A stretch of 64,000 bases of DNA from assembly GCF_000974485.1 (NCBI RefSeq), contig NZ_BBOM01000010.1:186001-250000 (forward strand), given 5' to 3'. Position numbers and translations under genes: made by a program. The first letter of the stretch is position 1. Every line of letters starts with the position of its first letter. Below are positions 23,506-33,025 of the stretch, piece by piece. The stretch is from Streptomyces sp. NBRC 109706 (GTDB lineage: Bacteria > Actinomycetota > Actinomycetes > Streptomycetales > Streptomycetaceae). The notes beneath the pieces are model-generated. The model was not told the DNA's origin and did not search any database. It saw only the letters and a program-made list of their open reading frames with translations.

Positions 23506-25542
23506 ATGAACCTCGAAGAAATCCTCGCGCAACTCCGCGAGATCGACTCCAACCTCACCGCCGAGGAGCAGACCCAGGCCCGCCGACACCTCCTCGACGA
23601 GGTCTTCGCCTCCACCAGCATCGACCTCGCCGCCATGAGCGCAGCCGTGCGCGAGAAGGGCGGAGCGGTCGACCCGACCAACGCCGACATCAGCGAAGAA
23701 GCCCTCGCCGAGTTCGGCCTGCTGTCCGAGGTGTCCGACGCGGTCAACACCCGCATCGCCGCCATCGAGGAGCAGCGCGCGAAGGAGCAGCGCGCCGCCC
23801 ACGCCGCAAAGCTCGCGGAGAAGATCGCCGCTACGAAGGCGCTCGACGCCGCCCCCGCTGGCGGGGGTGGCGGGGGCGGCGGCGCCCCGGTCACCGCCTC
23901 CGGCGGCAGCCGCGGCCCGTCCGCCGGCGGCCCCGCCCGCCGCGAGCACGTCATCATGGTCGCCGCCTCGGACCTCCCGAATCACTTCTCCGGGCAGACC
24001 ATCGCTGACGGCCGCGCCCTGACCGCCGCCGCGATCGCCCGCGCCCGGTCCCTGGCCCGCTCCGGCTCCGGCCAGCGCGTCCCCCTGGTCTCCCTCCAGC
24101 GGCAGGCTCCCGACACGCACCTCGTCACTGACGAGATCCGCGACTGGGAGCGCCTGAACACCGCCGCCGACGAGTCCCGCCTCCCCGGCGGCTCCCTGGC
24201 TGCCTCCATGCTCAAGCGGCAGTCCCTGACCGCCTCGACGCCGATCCCCGGCGGCCCGTTCGGCGGCTACGCCTGGTGCGCGCCGATGGAGCTGCGCGAG
24301 GAGTACTGCCCGGTTGACGGGTCGTTGGACGCGATGCTCGACATCCCGACGCTGGTCACCACCCGCGGCGGCGTCATGTTTCCCCGCACCCCCGACTTCA
24401 GCGCCCTGTACGAGCCGTTTTGTTTCTCGGACGACGACGTGCAGCTGGGCTACGACCTCCAGAAGCCGTGTGTCAGCCTGCCGTGCCCGGATGGCTGGGA
24501 CGAGTTCAAGTTGGAGGGCTGCTCCTTCTGCCTGGAGACCGGGATCCTGCAGGCGCGGATCGAGCCGCTGACGGTGCAACGCGCCATCACCGAGCTGACG
24601 ATCGCGCACCAGCGGCACGCCAACCGGATGCGCATCCAGTCGATCGTCGACCAGATCGGCGGCATGTCCGGCGGCCACACCGACCTGACCGAGTGGGGCA
24701 ACCACGGTCCGGGCCTCATCGAGAGCCTGCTGTCGTTCGTGGAGTTGCAGGCTGAGCACATCCGCACCCGCCGCCGCCTGGCGCTCAACACGACGTTGGA
24801 GGCCATCTTCCCGCGCTTCGCGCTGGGCGTGCTGCGCGCTGACCTGTCCAAGAAGAACGCGATCGCGGGCCGCTGGGCCGCCAGCGAGCAGGACGTCATC
24901 AACTACCTGCTCACCAGGGGTATTCGCCCGCAGTTCGTGTGGGACTGGCAGGACGAAGAGCTGTCCTCCGACGCCACGCCCACCCAGTGGCCGGACCAGA
25001 TGTCGTTCGTCATCTACCAGGCCGGCGCATTCGTGGCGATCACCGGCCCGAGCGTCCAGATCGAGATGGTTCACGACAAGGCCCTGTTGCAGGCCAACCG
25101 CGAGATCAGGCTGTTTTCTGAGGACACCACCACCATCGCCTACCGGTGCGGCGCCGCCAAGAGTTACACCGTGCCGCTGTGCCCCACCGGCGTCTCCGGC
25201 GGCCAGGAGGTCATCACCTGCTCCCCGGGTGGCGGGGACGGCGGCGGCGAGGGCCAGGCTCAGGCGCAGACGACTGTCATCAACGAGCTGGTCGCCGCGC
25301 TCCAGCAGATGCTAGCCACTGCCCAGTCGCCGCAGCTCGCTGCCGTTGGCGCTCCCGTGGCGGCGGCCGGGGCCGGCCAGGGCGCCGCTGCCCCGCAGCA
25401 GGCCGCCGTCGCCGAGCCTCTGCTGGAGGCCGCCGTGGCTACGCCGGTCGCGTCGGCCGGAGCCAGCGTCACCGCGCCCAGCACCGCGGCGCAGAACGGG
25501 GCCGGCTCTAGGGGCTCGCGGTCAAGCAAGGGCTCCAAGTAG
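23506..25542 (+). CDS. Major capsid protein with fused N-terminal scaffold-like region
   Basis: 678 aa, long for an HK97-fold capsid protein. Residues 1-110 are helical and charged (LTAEEQTQARRHLLDEVF, AAIEEQRAKEQRAAHAAKLAEKIAATKAL), then a Gly/Ala linker, consistent with a fused scaffolding or delta domain. The shell domain follows (GGSLAASMLKRQSLTAST, GYAWCAPMELREEYC, VQRAITELTIAHQRHANRM, LRADLSKKNAIAGRWAAS, FVAITGPSVQIEMVHD). An Ala/Gln/Pro-rich tail of about 120 residues ends basic. Around a dozen cysteines are present. Neighbouring portal and protease genes support the call. Confidence 0.85.
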   Translation: MNLEEILAQLREIDSNLTAEEQTQARRHLLDEVFASTSIDLAAMSAAVREKGGAVDPTNADISEEALAEFGLLSEVSDAVNTRIAAIEEQRAKEQRAAHAAKLAEKIAATKALDAAPAGGGGGGGGAPVTASGGSRGPSAGGPARREHVIMVAASDLPNHFSGQTIADGRALTAAAIARARSLARSGSGQRVPLVSLQRQAPDTHLVTDEIRDWERLNTAADESRLPGGSLAASMLKRQSLTASTPIPGGPFGGYAWCAPMELREEYCPVDGSLDAMLDIPTLVTTRGGVMFPRTPDFSALYEPFCFSDDDVQLGYDLQKPCVSLPCPDGWDEFKLEGCSFCLETGILQARIEPLTVQRAITELTIAHQRHANRMRIQSIVDQIGGMSGGHTDLTEWGNHGPGLIESLLSFVELQAEHIRTRRRLALNTTLEAIFPRFALGVLRADLSKKNAIAGRWAASEQDVINYLLTRGIRPQFVWDWQDEELSSDATPTQWPDQMSFVIYQAGAFVAITGPSVQIEMVHDKALLQANREIRLFSEDTTTIAYRCGAAKSYTVPLCPTGVSGGQEVITCSPGGGDGGGEGQAQAQTTVINELVAALQQMLATAQSPQLAAVGAPVAAAGAGQGAAAPQQAAVAEPLLEAAVATPVASAGASVTAPSTAAQNGAGSRGSRSSKGSK

Positions 25543-25567
25543 CCCTCCTCAACCCTGAGGAGGGGAC

Positions 25568-26398
25568 ATGACGACTCCCGTGGACTACATGGTCCGCCAC
25601 CAGGTCGCCGCCCCGCCTGCAGCTCCTCGCCTCTACGGCCTCCTCTCGGTGGCCGTAGAGGCCGAGGAGTCCGGCACGGTGGCCGAAGAGGGCGAGGGGT
25701 CAGGCGCGGATGCCCCCGCGCCGTGGGAGCGGGGCGTTGAGTATTACAGCCCGCTCTGCAACATGGAGACCGGATCGCTGGAGGGCTGGTGCCCCACCGG
25801 CGACAGGGTTCTGTCGCCGTTTCGTCCGGTGCGGGTCGAGGGTGCGCCGGTCACGGTCACGTCCGGATCGGTGTGCGTCGCGCCGACATTCGACGCTGAA
25901 CAGGCTGCGCGGGAACAGCTGGAGCGCGGCGAGGAATACCGGATCGAGCAGGAGTGGTGGGATCGTGCCATCGCTCAGGCGCCGATGGTCGCGCCCGGCC
26001 CGATGCCGCTGGACTGTGCCATCGGCCGCCTGGAGGGCATGGCAACGCGGGTGTACGGCGGGCAGCCCGTGTTGCACGTCCCGCGCCAGCTGCTGCCACA
26101 GCTGTTCCGACACAACCTGGCGCAGCGCACCACAGACGGCGCGCAGTTGGAGACGCCCTGGGGCACGCCCATCGCCGCTGGCGCCGGCTACGCCCTCGAC
26201 ACCGTCGATGCCGAGGACACCCTGGTCCTGCTGACCGGCCAGGTCACGGTCTGGCGCACCTCCCCCATCGCCACCGGGCATTTCGAGGCCCGCAGCAACG
26301 AGCGCATCGGTGAGGCCGATCGCATCTACGTCGTCACGGCTGACTGCCTCGCGCTGAGCGCGGCCGTCCCGAACTGCCCTGGAGGGGGTGTCCTGTGA
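25568..26398 (+). CDS. Probable minor capsid or head completion protein
   Basis: 276 aa, not recognised as a named family. An acidic linker (EEGEGSGADAPAPWERG) precedes a beta/alpha core with VLHVPRQLLPQLFRHNLA, LETPWGTPIAAGAGY and ITGQVTVW-like strands. These resemble the capsid-related proteins placed just after capsid genes in Streptomyces siphoviruses. Its last codons overlap the PKD gene (GTGA), so production is coupled to capsid proteins. Confidence 0.6.
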   Translation: MTTPVDYMVRHQVAAPPAAPRLYGLLSVAVEAEESGTVAEEGEGSGADAPAPWERGVEYYSPLCNMETGSLEGWCPTGDRVLSPFRPVRVEGAPVTVTSGSVCVAPTFDAEQAAREQLERGEEYRIEQEWWDRAIAQAPMVAPGPMPLDCAIGRLEGMATRVYGGQPVLHVPRQLLPQLFRHNLAQRTTDGAQLETPWGTPIAAGAGYALDTVDAEDTLVLLTGQVTVWRTSPIATGHFEARSNERIGEADRIYVVTADCLALSAAVPNCPGGGVL

Positions 26399-27648
26399 GT
26401 ACCTGCATCACTCCTGCCCGGTGGGAGGTCGTGCGCATCACCCGGGTCGATGTGTGTGGCCGGCCCGTGTATGGGCCGTGCAACGCCGTCATCAGTAGGT
26501 GTATCGCGACGATCACCGACAGCCCGCAGGTGACGGAGGCCGAGCCGCGTACACAGACCGGGTTCGACGGTCAGGCGTGCTGGACCGAGCCCGGCTGCGA
26601 CCGGGTGGACTACCACTCCCTGGGCATCAACTGGTCCCAGATCAGCCTCGATGGGTTCAACTTCATGAACCCATCGGCACGCATCAGCCGGAACTCCTCG
26701 GGCGAGGCGATAGGCCGGTTCGAGTCGAATGTCATCGACTGCTCGGCCGGGTACGCGGTCGAGGTGTGGGCGTCGGCTGGCGGCACGAACGACATGTGCG
26801 CTGCTGGCGACGGCGGCGAGGGGCAGTGGTACTACCGGGTTTACCCGTGGGTGACTGGTGGCACGCCGGGCGAGATCACCATGGGCGGCGCCGACGAAGT
26901 CGCTTTCCCGTTCACCGGCCGCACCAAGCGGGGCACGCAATGGGGCCGTGGCCCGTACCAGATCACGTTGCAGGACGGCGTGCCGGCTGGCCTGCCCGAC
27001 CCGTTCGACCCCGACCTGGACGAGCCGTACTGGGAGGGCATCGTCACCCTCCCCCCGCCGGAGGCGGACTGCGACTGCGCCGATGTCGACCGGCCCATCC
27101 CCGAGCCGGCCACCCTGGTCATCTCCGGCCGGCCCGAGGAGTCCCCGCGCCTGACCGTCGACTTGTGGGCGGACAACGCTGGCCTTGGCCCGGTGTTGGT
27201 GGACTGGGGTGATGGCTCCCCCGTGGTCGAGGTCGCCGAGCTGACCACGGTCTCGCACCGCTACTCGGACGACTCCTACGGCTCCCCCGGCGGGGCCGCC
27301 GTCATCCGCGTCTGTGATGCGCAGGACCCGGTGGTGTGCGCTCAGCGGGAGATTCCGCTGCCGCTCCCGCCGGATGAGCCGGAGATCGCGCTGGGGGATG
27401 CCGGCACGCCGGAGGAGCCCAACAGGGTCACCGCCACGGTGGTGTTGCCGCCGCAGGCTGAGGGTGAGGTCGTCATCAACTGGGGTGACCGGCAGACCAC
27501 GGAGATCGTGGCGGACCCGGCGACGCTGGTGGTGGAGGCGCAGCACGTCTACCGCTACCCGGGCCGCTACCGGGTGTGCGCGACCAGGGCGGAGCGCACC
27601 TCGTTCCGTGGCTGCCAGGTCGCGCAGGTCCCCATCACCGGCAGCTGA
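26395..27648 (+). CDS. Virion decoration protein with PKD-like repeats
   Basis: 417 aa. The first 220 residues are a Cys-containing beta-rich domain. Residues about 235-415 form two immunoglobulin/PKD-like repeats, seen as VLVDWGDGSPVVEV...VSHRYSDDS and VVINWGDRQTTEIV...HVYRYPGRYRVCA (W-G-D and H-x-Y hallmarks). PKD/Ig modules on phage heads or tails commonly aid adsorption to carbohydrate surfaces. Located between capsid and head-tail adaptor genes, so probably displayed on the capsid. Confidence 0.72.
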   Translation: MSTCITPARWEVVRITRVDVCGRPVYGPCNAVISRCIATITDSPQVTEAEPRTQTGFDGQACWTEPGCDRVDYHSLGINWSQISLDGFNFMNPSARISRNSSGEAIGRFESNVIDCSAGYAVEVWASAGGTNDMCAAGDGGEGQWYYRVYPWVTGGTPGEITMGGADEVAFPFTGRTKRGTQWGRGPYQITLQDGVPAGLPDPFDPDLDEPYWEGIVTLPPPEADCDCADVDRPIPEPATLVISGRPEESPRLTVDLWADNAGLGPVLVDWGDGSPVVEVAELTTVSHRYSDDSYGSPGGAAVIRVCDAQDPVVCAQREIPLPLPPDEPEIALGDAGTPEEPNRVTATVVLPPQAEGEVVINWGDRQTTEIVADPATLVVEAQHVYRYPGRYRVCATRAERTSFRGCQVAQVPITGS

Positions 27649-27681
27649 CCAGCGGATCGAACCGAGAGGAGGTGGGGCCGG

Positions 27682-28563
27682 ATGCCAGCCGTGGGTGACA
27701 TGTGTGACTGCCTGCCGTGGCCGATCGACCCGACGTGCTGCCCGACGTGGCCGGAGACGTGGGAGGAGATCTCCGGCCCCACCCCTCCCGACCGCGGCCT
27801 CACCTCGGAGGAGGTCGCGGCGTTGCGGGCCCGCGCGATCGCCTCGGAGCGGCTGCGGACGCTGACCGCCTGGCGGTGGGGGCTGTGCGAGGACCTGGTG
27901 AGGCCGTGTGGCCCGCCGCAGTGCCAGACGCGTGGCTACCCGGCGAACGTGTACGGGGCCGGGTACGGGGTGCTCAACCCGGCGCTGTCCGCAGGGCGCA
28001 TGTACAACTCGGGGTGCTGCGCCTGCTCGTCGTGTGAGCCGTGCTGCACCGTCTACCTGCCGGGCCCGGTGCACGACGTGCTGCACGTGCGGATCGACGG
28101 GCGTGAGTTGGAGCGCGGCGTTGAGTGGGACGTGAACGGCGAGGGCGGCATCTACTTGATGGACGGCTGCTGGCCGCACGGGCAGGATCTGCGGCGCCCC
28201 TGCGGCGCCCCGGGCACGTGGTGCGTTCGCTACCTGCGTGGCATCGACCCGGCATCCAGTTGGGACGCGATCCGCGCCGTCTCGGCGCTGGCGTGCCATC
28301 TGTTTCAGGACGCGTGCGGTGTCGACTGCGGGCCGCCCCGGGATGCGACGAGCGTGCGGCGCGGTGATGTTGAGTGGGAGCGGGCTCCGTCGACGCGGGA
28401 CACCGGCGTGGCTGCGGCTGACGAGTGGCTGGACATCGTGAACCCGCTGCGCACCCTCCAGGTGCCGCGCGTGTACGACCCCGGTGCGCCGCGGTGGCGG
28501 TTCCGCGGCCATTCCGAATGCCGCCGGGCCGTGACTGTGGGGGGTGTGGCTGGTGGCGGGTGA
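27682..28563 (+). CDS. Head-to-tail adaptor, Cys-rich
   Basis: 293 aa with about 20 cysteines, including a CCACSSCEPCC cluster near residue 112. The layout (MxxxCDCLPWPIDPTCCPTW at the N-terminus, ALRARAIASERLRTLTAWRWGLC helix, then VYLPGPVHDVLHVRIDG and YLRGIDP) matches head-to-tail adaptor/connector proteins of Streptomyces siphoviruses. It would bridge portal and tail. GGAGGTGGGG precedes the ATG. Confidence 0.75.
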   Translation: MPAVGDMCDCLPWPIDPTCCPTWPETWEEISGPTPPDRGLTSEEVAALRARAIASERLRTLTAWRWGLCEDLVRPCGPPQCQTRGYPANVYGAGYGVLNPALSAGRMYNSGCCACSSCEPCCTVYLPGPVHDVLHVRIDGRELERGVEWDVNGEGGIYLMDGCWPHGQDLRRPCGAPGTWCVRYLRGIDPASSWDAIRAVSALACHLFQDACGVDCGPPRDATSVRRGDVEWERAPSTRDTGVAAADEWLDIVNPLRTLQVPRVYDPGAPRWRFRGHSECRRAVTVGGVAGGG

Positions 28564-29086
28564 CGAGCGGGCTGAGGAGATGGTGCACGACCTGATCGCC
28601 TGCCTGTGCGCCCAACTGGCCGAGGCCGGGCGGGCGGTCTGCTGCTGCCAGTGGATCACCCACGAGCGGCGCCTCCTGCCCGATGGGTGCGACTGTGAGT
28701 GCCCGGGTGGGCAGGGCGTGGGGTGGGTGCGGATCATCGAGCGCCGCTACCGCCCGTCGGAGGCGCCCCGGTCGCGTGGGTTCGACGGCGGGGTGTGCGG
28801 GCCGGCGTCGTGGGGTGAGGAGTGGCTGATGGAGGCCGGTGTCGCGCGCTGCTGGCCCACCCGCAAGGAGGGGCTGGGGTGCGATGAGGCGTCGGAGCTG
28901 TCGGCTGACCTGGCGTGGGATCAGGATCTGCTGATGCAGGCGCTGGTGTGCTGCGAGCCGCTGGCCCGCTACGGGATTACGCCGGTCGTCGCCCGGACGC
29001 TGGGTCCGCAGGGCGGCTGCGTGGCCGGCGTGCTGGAGTTCACCGCTCGGCCCGCTCCCCGTTACCCCTACTCGTCTGTAAAGTAG
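28553..29086 (+). CDS. Head-tail connector / tail terminator-like protein, Cys-rich
   Basis: 177 aa from the GTG at 28553 (GGGGGGTG upstream; the GTG at 28544 is an alternative), overlapping the adaptor stop. It begins MVHDLIACLCAQLAEAGRAVCCC and carries 14 cysteines (CDCECPGG, VCCEP). The late WDQDLLMQALVCCEPLARYGI is reminiscent of neck/terminator folds. Position between adaptor and tail chaperones fits a connector role. A hairpin follows it. Confidence 0.6.
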   Translation: MAGDERAEEMVHDLIACLCAQLAEAGRAVCCCQWITHERRLLPDGCDCECPGGQGVGWVRIIERRYRPSEAPRSRGFDGGVCGPASWGEEWLMEAGVARCWPTRKEGLGCDEASELSADLAWDQDLLMQALVCCEPLARYGITPVVARTLGPQGGCVAGVLEFTARPAPRYPYSSVK

Positions 29087-29090
29087 GGGT
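29064..29090 (+). terminator. Hairpin after connector genes
   Basis: 8-bp perfect arms ACCCCTAC / GTAGGGGT with an 11-nt loop. It overlaps the end of the connector gene and lies before the tail chaperone genes, so it may separate head and tail transcription units. Confidence 0.55.
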
Positions 29091-29173
29091 GCGCTCTGCC
29101 GTGCCCAGGGTCCCCGGCGGATGTACCAAGCGGCCCACCCATTCCGGTAGTTGAGGAAAGGGGGGCGCCGGTC

Positions 29174-29626
29174 ATGAGCGCTCCAGATGCACCCGTCATC
29201 GAGATCGACACAGCCACCCTCGCCAAGCCCGTCGGGCGTCCTGCGCACGTGCGGATCGGCGGCGAGGTGTTCATCGCCCGCTGCCCTAAGGACGCCGTGC
29301 TGGCACGGATGGCCGACACGGCCACCAACCGGCGCATGGACCTGGTCGCCGGCTACACCGCCGCCATCTTCGGCAGCGAGGCGGGTGAGCGCATCGGCGA
29401 GATGCTGGTCGACCCGGATGTCGAGGACGTGACGCTGGCGACCCTCATGGAGCTGGTGCGCTACCTGCTGTCCGACGAGAACGGCCCCCAGTGGTCGAAG
29501 GCGCTCGAAGAGTCGTTCAAGGCGTTGGGGTCCGGGCCGAAGCCGCGCACTGTCCGCACCGCGCCGACGAAGAAGGCGCCGGCGAAGAGGGCCGCCACCA
29601 AGAGGGCACCGGCCAGGCGGCGTTGA
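29174..29626 (+). CDS. Tail assembly chaperone (gpG-like)
   Basis: 150 aa. A compact domain with VIEIDTATLAKPVGRPAHVRIGGEVF and LVRYLLSDENGPQWSKALEES is followed by a Lys/Ala/Arg/Pro tail (KKAPAKRAATKRAPARRR). Its position two genes before the tape measure is diagnostic for the first tail chaperone, which coats the tape measure during assembly. The basic tail is histone-like in composition, unusual but seen in actinophages. TGATG overlap with the next frame. Confidence 0.72.
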   Translation: MSAPDAPVIEIDTATLAKPVGRPAHVRIGGEVFIARCPKDAVLARMADTATNRRMDLVAGYTAAIFGSEAGERIGEMLVDPDVEDVTLATLMELVRYLLSDENGPQWSKALEESFKALGSGPKPRTVRTAPTKKAPAKRAATKRAPARRR

Positions 29627-30105
29627 TGCTGTTCGGACTGCAACTGCCGATCGTGGTGGACGCGGACCTGGACGGCGATCCCATCCGCATCATCATGGAC
29701 CAGCCCGACGGCCCCACCGCCTGCCTGTGGGCCCTCGTCGACGACTGGTCTCCTCTCATGCCCGGGGCGCTGCCCGACGGCCAGCGCCGCTACTGGGAGG
29801 ATCGGCTCGCTGACCCTGACGACCAGCTCGACCGGCCCGCGCTGCGCCCTCTCGCGTTCGCGTTGGCGCGCCGGGTGTATGGGGTGGCGTGGTGGACGGC
29901 GCACCGCATCCTCCAGGAGGCGGCCGAGGCGCGGCTGGCGTACGAGATGTGGTGCGTGAACCACGGATTCGATGCCGCCAGCCAGCCGGCGCACCGGATC
30001 GTCGCCTCGGCCGCAGCGTGGGCGGCATCGACATGGTCGGAGGAGGCGCAGGCCGCGTCGTGGTCTCAGCGGGTCTCCATGCCGCCGCCTGGGGTGGTGG
30101 CGTAG
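29626..30105 (+). CDS. Tail assembly chaperone (gpT-like)
   Basis: 159 aa, starting on the TGATG overlap with the first chaperone. The region QRRYWEDRLADPDDQLDRPALRPLAFALARRVYGVAWWTAHRI is typical of the second chaperone in Streptomyces phages. The frame is also open upstream of its ATG to 29491, so a -1 frameshift fusion with gpG is formally possible, but I see no canonical slippery heptamer. Ends directly before the tape measure ATG. Confidence 0.68.
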   Translation: MLFGLQLPIVVDADLDGDPIRIIMDQPDGPTACLWALVDDWSPLMPGALPDGQRRYWEDRLADPDDQLDRPALRPLAFALARRVYGVAWWTAHRILQEAAEARLAYEMWCVNHGFDAASQPAHRIVASAAAWAASTWSEEAQAASWSQRVSMPPPGVVA

Positions 30106-33024
30106 ATGACGCTGGGCACAGCCGAGGTCGAGGTAGAGGCCGACACCCGCAACTTCTGGACCAGGTTCCAGGAGGAGGCTCGGCGGCAGCCTGCCGTCAA
30201 GGTCAAGGTCACACTGGACAAGAAGTCCCTCAGCGATTCCCTGAAGAGCGTTGACGCCGAGGTCGAGGTGCGGGCCGCGACCGCCCGCATGGTGCGGGAG
30301 ATCGAGGATGCTCTCGGGCGCGTTCGAGTACCCGACATCACCGTCCCGGTCACCGCTGACATAGACCAGGCGCAGGCCCAGTTGAGGTCTCTGACCGTGC
30401 CGGACCTGACAGCGCAGGTTGGGGCCGACGCCGAGATCGAGGTACGTGCCGCGACCGACCGCATGGTGCGGGAGGTCGAGGAGGCGCTGCGCCGCGTCTC
30501 AGTGCCCGACATCGTCATCCCGGTCACGGCCGATGTCGACCGCGCTCAGGCGCAGTTGCGCTCGCTCACCCCGCCGGACCTGACGGTGCCGGTCACGATC
30601 GACGCCGACGATGCGCTCCAGCAGCTGCGGGACGAAATCGACGCCATCACCGGCACCATCACGATCGGCCCCGGTGGCGGGGGCGGGGGGGATGGCGACC
30701 CGGGCGGCGCTGGCCGGCGCGCCGGGGGCGGCATGCTCGCCGGGATGACGGCGGCGCTCCGCTCCGCCGGGCCCGCCGCGCTGGCCGCTGTCGGCGCCCT
30801 GTACGCCGCTGCTCTGATCGCCGCGTTCAACGCCGGGTTCCAGGGGCTGCTGGAAGAGCAGCAGATCGCGGGGATGCTGCAGGCGCAGCTCGGAGTCACC
30901 GCTGACGAGGCACATCAGGCAGGCACCGTGGCGGGCGACCTGTACGCCCGCGGCGTCGCGGACAGCGTGGAGGAGGGCAGCCAGGCCGTCCAGGCCGCGG
31001 TCCGCGCAGGGTTCGCCGGGGCTGGCGACATCCCTGAGCTGACGGAGATCTCCACGCAACTGTCAGACGTCGCGCGGCTGATGGAGGAGGACGTCGGCCA
31101 GACGGCGCGCGCCGTCGGCCAGATGGTGCGCACGGGCCTGGTGGATAACGCCACCGAGGGCCTGGACCTGTTGACGCGCGGCGTGCAGGGCGGCGCGAAC
31201 GCAGCCGAGGATCTCCTCGACACATTCACTGAGTACTCCACGCAGTTCCGGCAGTTGGGGCTGACGGGCGAGGAGGCGCTGGGGCTGATCCAGCAGGGCC
31301 TGGCCGGCGGCGCCCGCGACGCGGACACCGTCGCCGATGCCCTCAAAGAATTTTCGATCGAAGCCGCGCAGGGCGGCGAGCGTGTCGTGGACGCGTTCGA
31401 GGACCTGGGGCTGAACGCCGACCAGCTGTCGGACGCATTCGCCGCCGGGGGATCGGACGCGCGGGCCGCGCTGGACGAGGTGTTCGACACGCTCCAGGCG
31501 ATCGAGGATCCGCTGGAACGCAACCAGCTCGCGATCGGGTTGTTCGGCACCAAAGCAGAGGATTTGGGCCAGGCGTGGGAAAGCCTCGATCTGAACAGCG
31601 CGGCCGGCGAGTTGGACAACGTCGCCGGGGCCGCAGACCGCGCCGGGGATGCACTGCGGGACAACATGGGCACCCGGTTGCAGCGCGTCGGCCGCGAGTT
31701 CCAGCAGGCCATGACCGGCCTGTTCACCGGTGATTTCAGCCAGTTCGGGGACCTGCGAGACGCGGTCGAGGACGTGCTACCGGACTTGCGCGATGTCGGC
31801 GTGCGCCTGATCGGCAACATCGAGTCCGGCATCTCCGCAGCCCTACCGCGCATCCCGGGCATCGTCTACCGGATCGGTCAGCGGATCGGCGACTCGATCG
31901 GCGACTGGGGGCCGCTCGTCCTCAAAGGGCTGGGGTTCCTGGTCGCGCTGCCGGCGCTGCTGGCGGGGCTGGTGCTGACCGGGCTGGCGGGCGCGTTCGT
32001 CAGTATCGGGCGGCAGTTGCTGCCATACCTACAGTCGGCGTGGCAGGCCGTCTCCGACTTCTTCACCAGCACGGTGCCCGCTTTCTTCTCGGATCTCGGC
32101 GGGCTGATCTCCGACGCGTTCGGCGCCGCGTGGCAGGCGACGGCGGAATTTCTGACGGAGACCGTGCCGGAGATGTTCCTCGGCCTCCTCCAATGGTTCT
32201 TGGACCTGCCAGCGCTGATCGCGATGGGCCTCGGCGCGCTGGCCGGACTGCTGGTGCTGGCGTTCGTCACCGCGATCGAGGCTGTTGTCGATTTCCTGAC
32301 CGACGATGCAGGACCCGCGATCGGCGAGTTCTTCGTCAACCTCCCTGGTCAGGCGGCTGATGGGCTGGCGTCGCTGGGCTCCACACTGTGGGACGCGATG
32401 GGCGCCGCGTTCGAGTACGTGGCATCGCGCATTCCGGGAGCGCTTGAGGCGAGTCTCCAGTTTCTCCGCGATTTCCCGGGCAACGCGGTCTCCGCGTTGG
32501 GGGATCTCGGGCGCCTCCTGGGCGACGTGATGTCGTCCGCGCTCGACACTGCCGGGGACTGGGTGGAGGAGGGACTGGCGAGCATAGTCGGTTTCTTCGA
32601 GGGGTTGCGGGGTCAGATCGAGTCCGCGCTCTCGTCGTTCGGGTCGTCGGTGTGGGACGGGCTGAAATCGCTCCTCAACGAGGGCATCCGGCTCGTGAAC
32701 TCGGCCATCGACGGGTTCAACAAGTTCTCCCCCGTCAACGTGAGCAAAATTCCCGAGCTGGCCAACGGAGCGATCGTGTATGGCGACACGATCGCCCGCA
32801 TCGGAGAGGCCGGCCCTGAGGTCGTCATCCCCCTCACCAGGCCGGCGCGCGCCGCTCAACTCGCGCAGCAGTCCGGGCTGATCGACCTGCTGATCCAGCG
32901 TGGTGCGCTCCAGGCGCCGCAGCAGACGACGCAGTACCACACGTGGAACGTGACCTCCCCGGCCGCAGACAGCCGGGTGGTCGCCACGCAGGTGCATCGC
33001 ATGTTCGTGACGGCAGGGGTGTGA
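30106..33024 (+). CDS. Tape measure protein
   Basis: 972 aa; sets tail length and is ejected with DNA. The N-terminus has duplicated units (see repeat entry), then a glycine-rich linker and a helical alanine-rich body. A series of hydrophobic segments follows (LGFLVALPALLAGLVLTGLA, MGLGALAGLLVLAFVTAI). The C-terminus ends SKIPELANGAIVYGDTIARI and EAGPEVVIPLTRPARA, a common tape-measure ending. It has no cysteine at all, unlike the surrounding virion proteins. At about 0.15 nm per residue it would specify a tail of roughly 140-150 nm. Confidence 0.9.
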   Translation: MTLGTAEVEVEADTRNFWTRFQEEARRQPAVKVKVTLDKKSLSDSLKSVDAEVEVRAATARMVREIEDALGRVRVPDITVPVTADIDQAQAQLRSLTVPDLTAQVGADAEIEVRAATDRMVREVEEALRRVSVPDIVIPVTADVDRAQAQLRSLTPPDLTVPVTIDADDALQQLRDEIDAITGTITIGPGGGGGGDGDPGGAGRRAGGGMLAGMTAALRSAGPAALAAVGALYAAALIAAFNAGFQGLLEEQQIAGMLQAQLGVTADEAHQAGTVAGDLYARGVADSVEEGSQAVQAAVRAGFAGAGDIPELTEISTQLSDVARLMEEDVGQTARAVGQMVRTGLVDNATEGLDLLTRGVQGGANAAEDLLDTFTEYSTQFRQLGLTGEEALGLIQQGLAGGARDADTVADALKEFSIEAAQGGERVVDAFEDLGLNADQLSDAFAAGGSDARAALDEVFDTLQAIEDPLERNQLAIGLFGTKAEDLGQAWESLDLNSAAGELDNVAGAADRAGDALRDNMGTRLQRVGREFQQAMTGLFTGDFSQFGDLRDAVEDVLPDLRDVGVRLIGNIESGISAALPRIPGIVYRIGQRIGDSIGDWGPLVLKGLGFLVALPALLAGLVLTGLAGAFVSIGRQLLPYLQSAWQAVSDFFTSTVPAFFSDLGGLISDAFGAAWQATAEFLTETVPEMFLGLLQWFLDLPALIAMGLGALAGLLVLAFVTAIEAVVDFLTDDAGPAIGEFFVNLPGQAADGLASLGSTLWDAMGAAFEYVASRIPGALEASLQFLRDFPGNAVSALGDLGRLLGDVMSSALDTAGDWVEEGLASIVGFFEGLRGQIESALSSFGSSVWDGLKSLLNEGIRLVNSAIDGFNKFSPVNVSKIPELANGAIVYGDTIARIGEAGPEVVIPLTRPARAAQLAQQSGLIDLLIQRGALQAPQQTTQYHTWNVTSPAADSRVVATQVHRMFVTAGV
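30262..30582 (+). repeat. Intragenic tandem duplication in the tape measure gene
   Basis: Two 49-residue units (residues 53-101 and 111-159) share EVRAAT-x-RMVRE(I/V)E-AL-R-V, then VPDI and PVTAD-D-AQAQLRSL. They are separated by 9 residues. Seen directly in the translation; a recent in-frame duplication. Confidence 0.75.
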
Positions 33025-33025
33025 C

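Noticed and set aside
29491..29640. Programmed -1 frameshift between the two tail chaperones
   Set aside because: The frame is open upstream of the second gene, but no X-XXY-YYZ slippery heptamer is present in register, and a TGATG restart explains expression.
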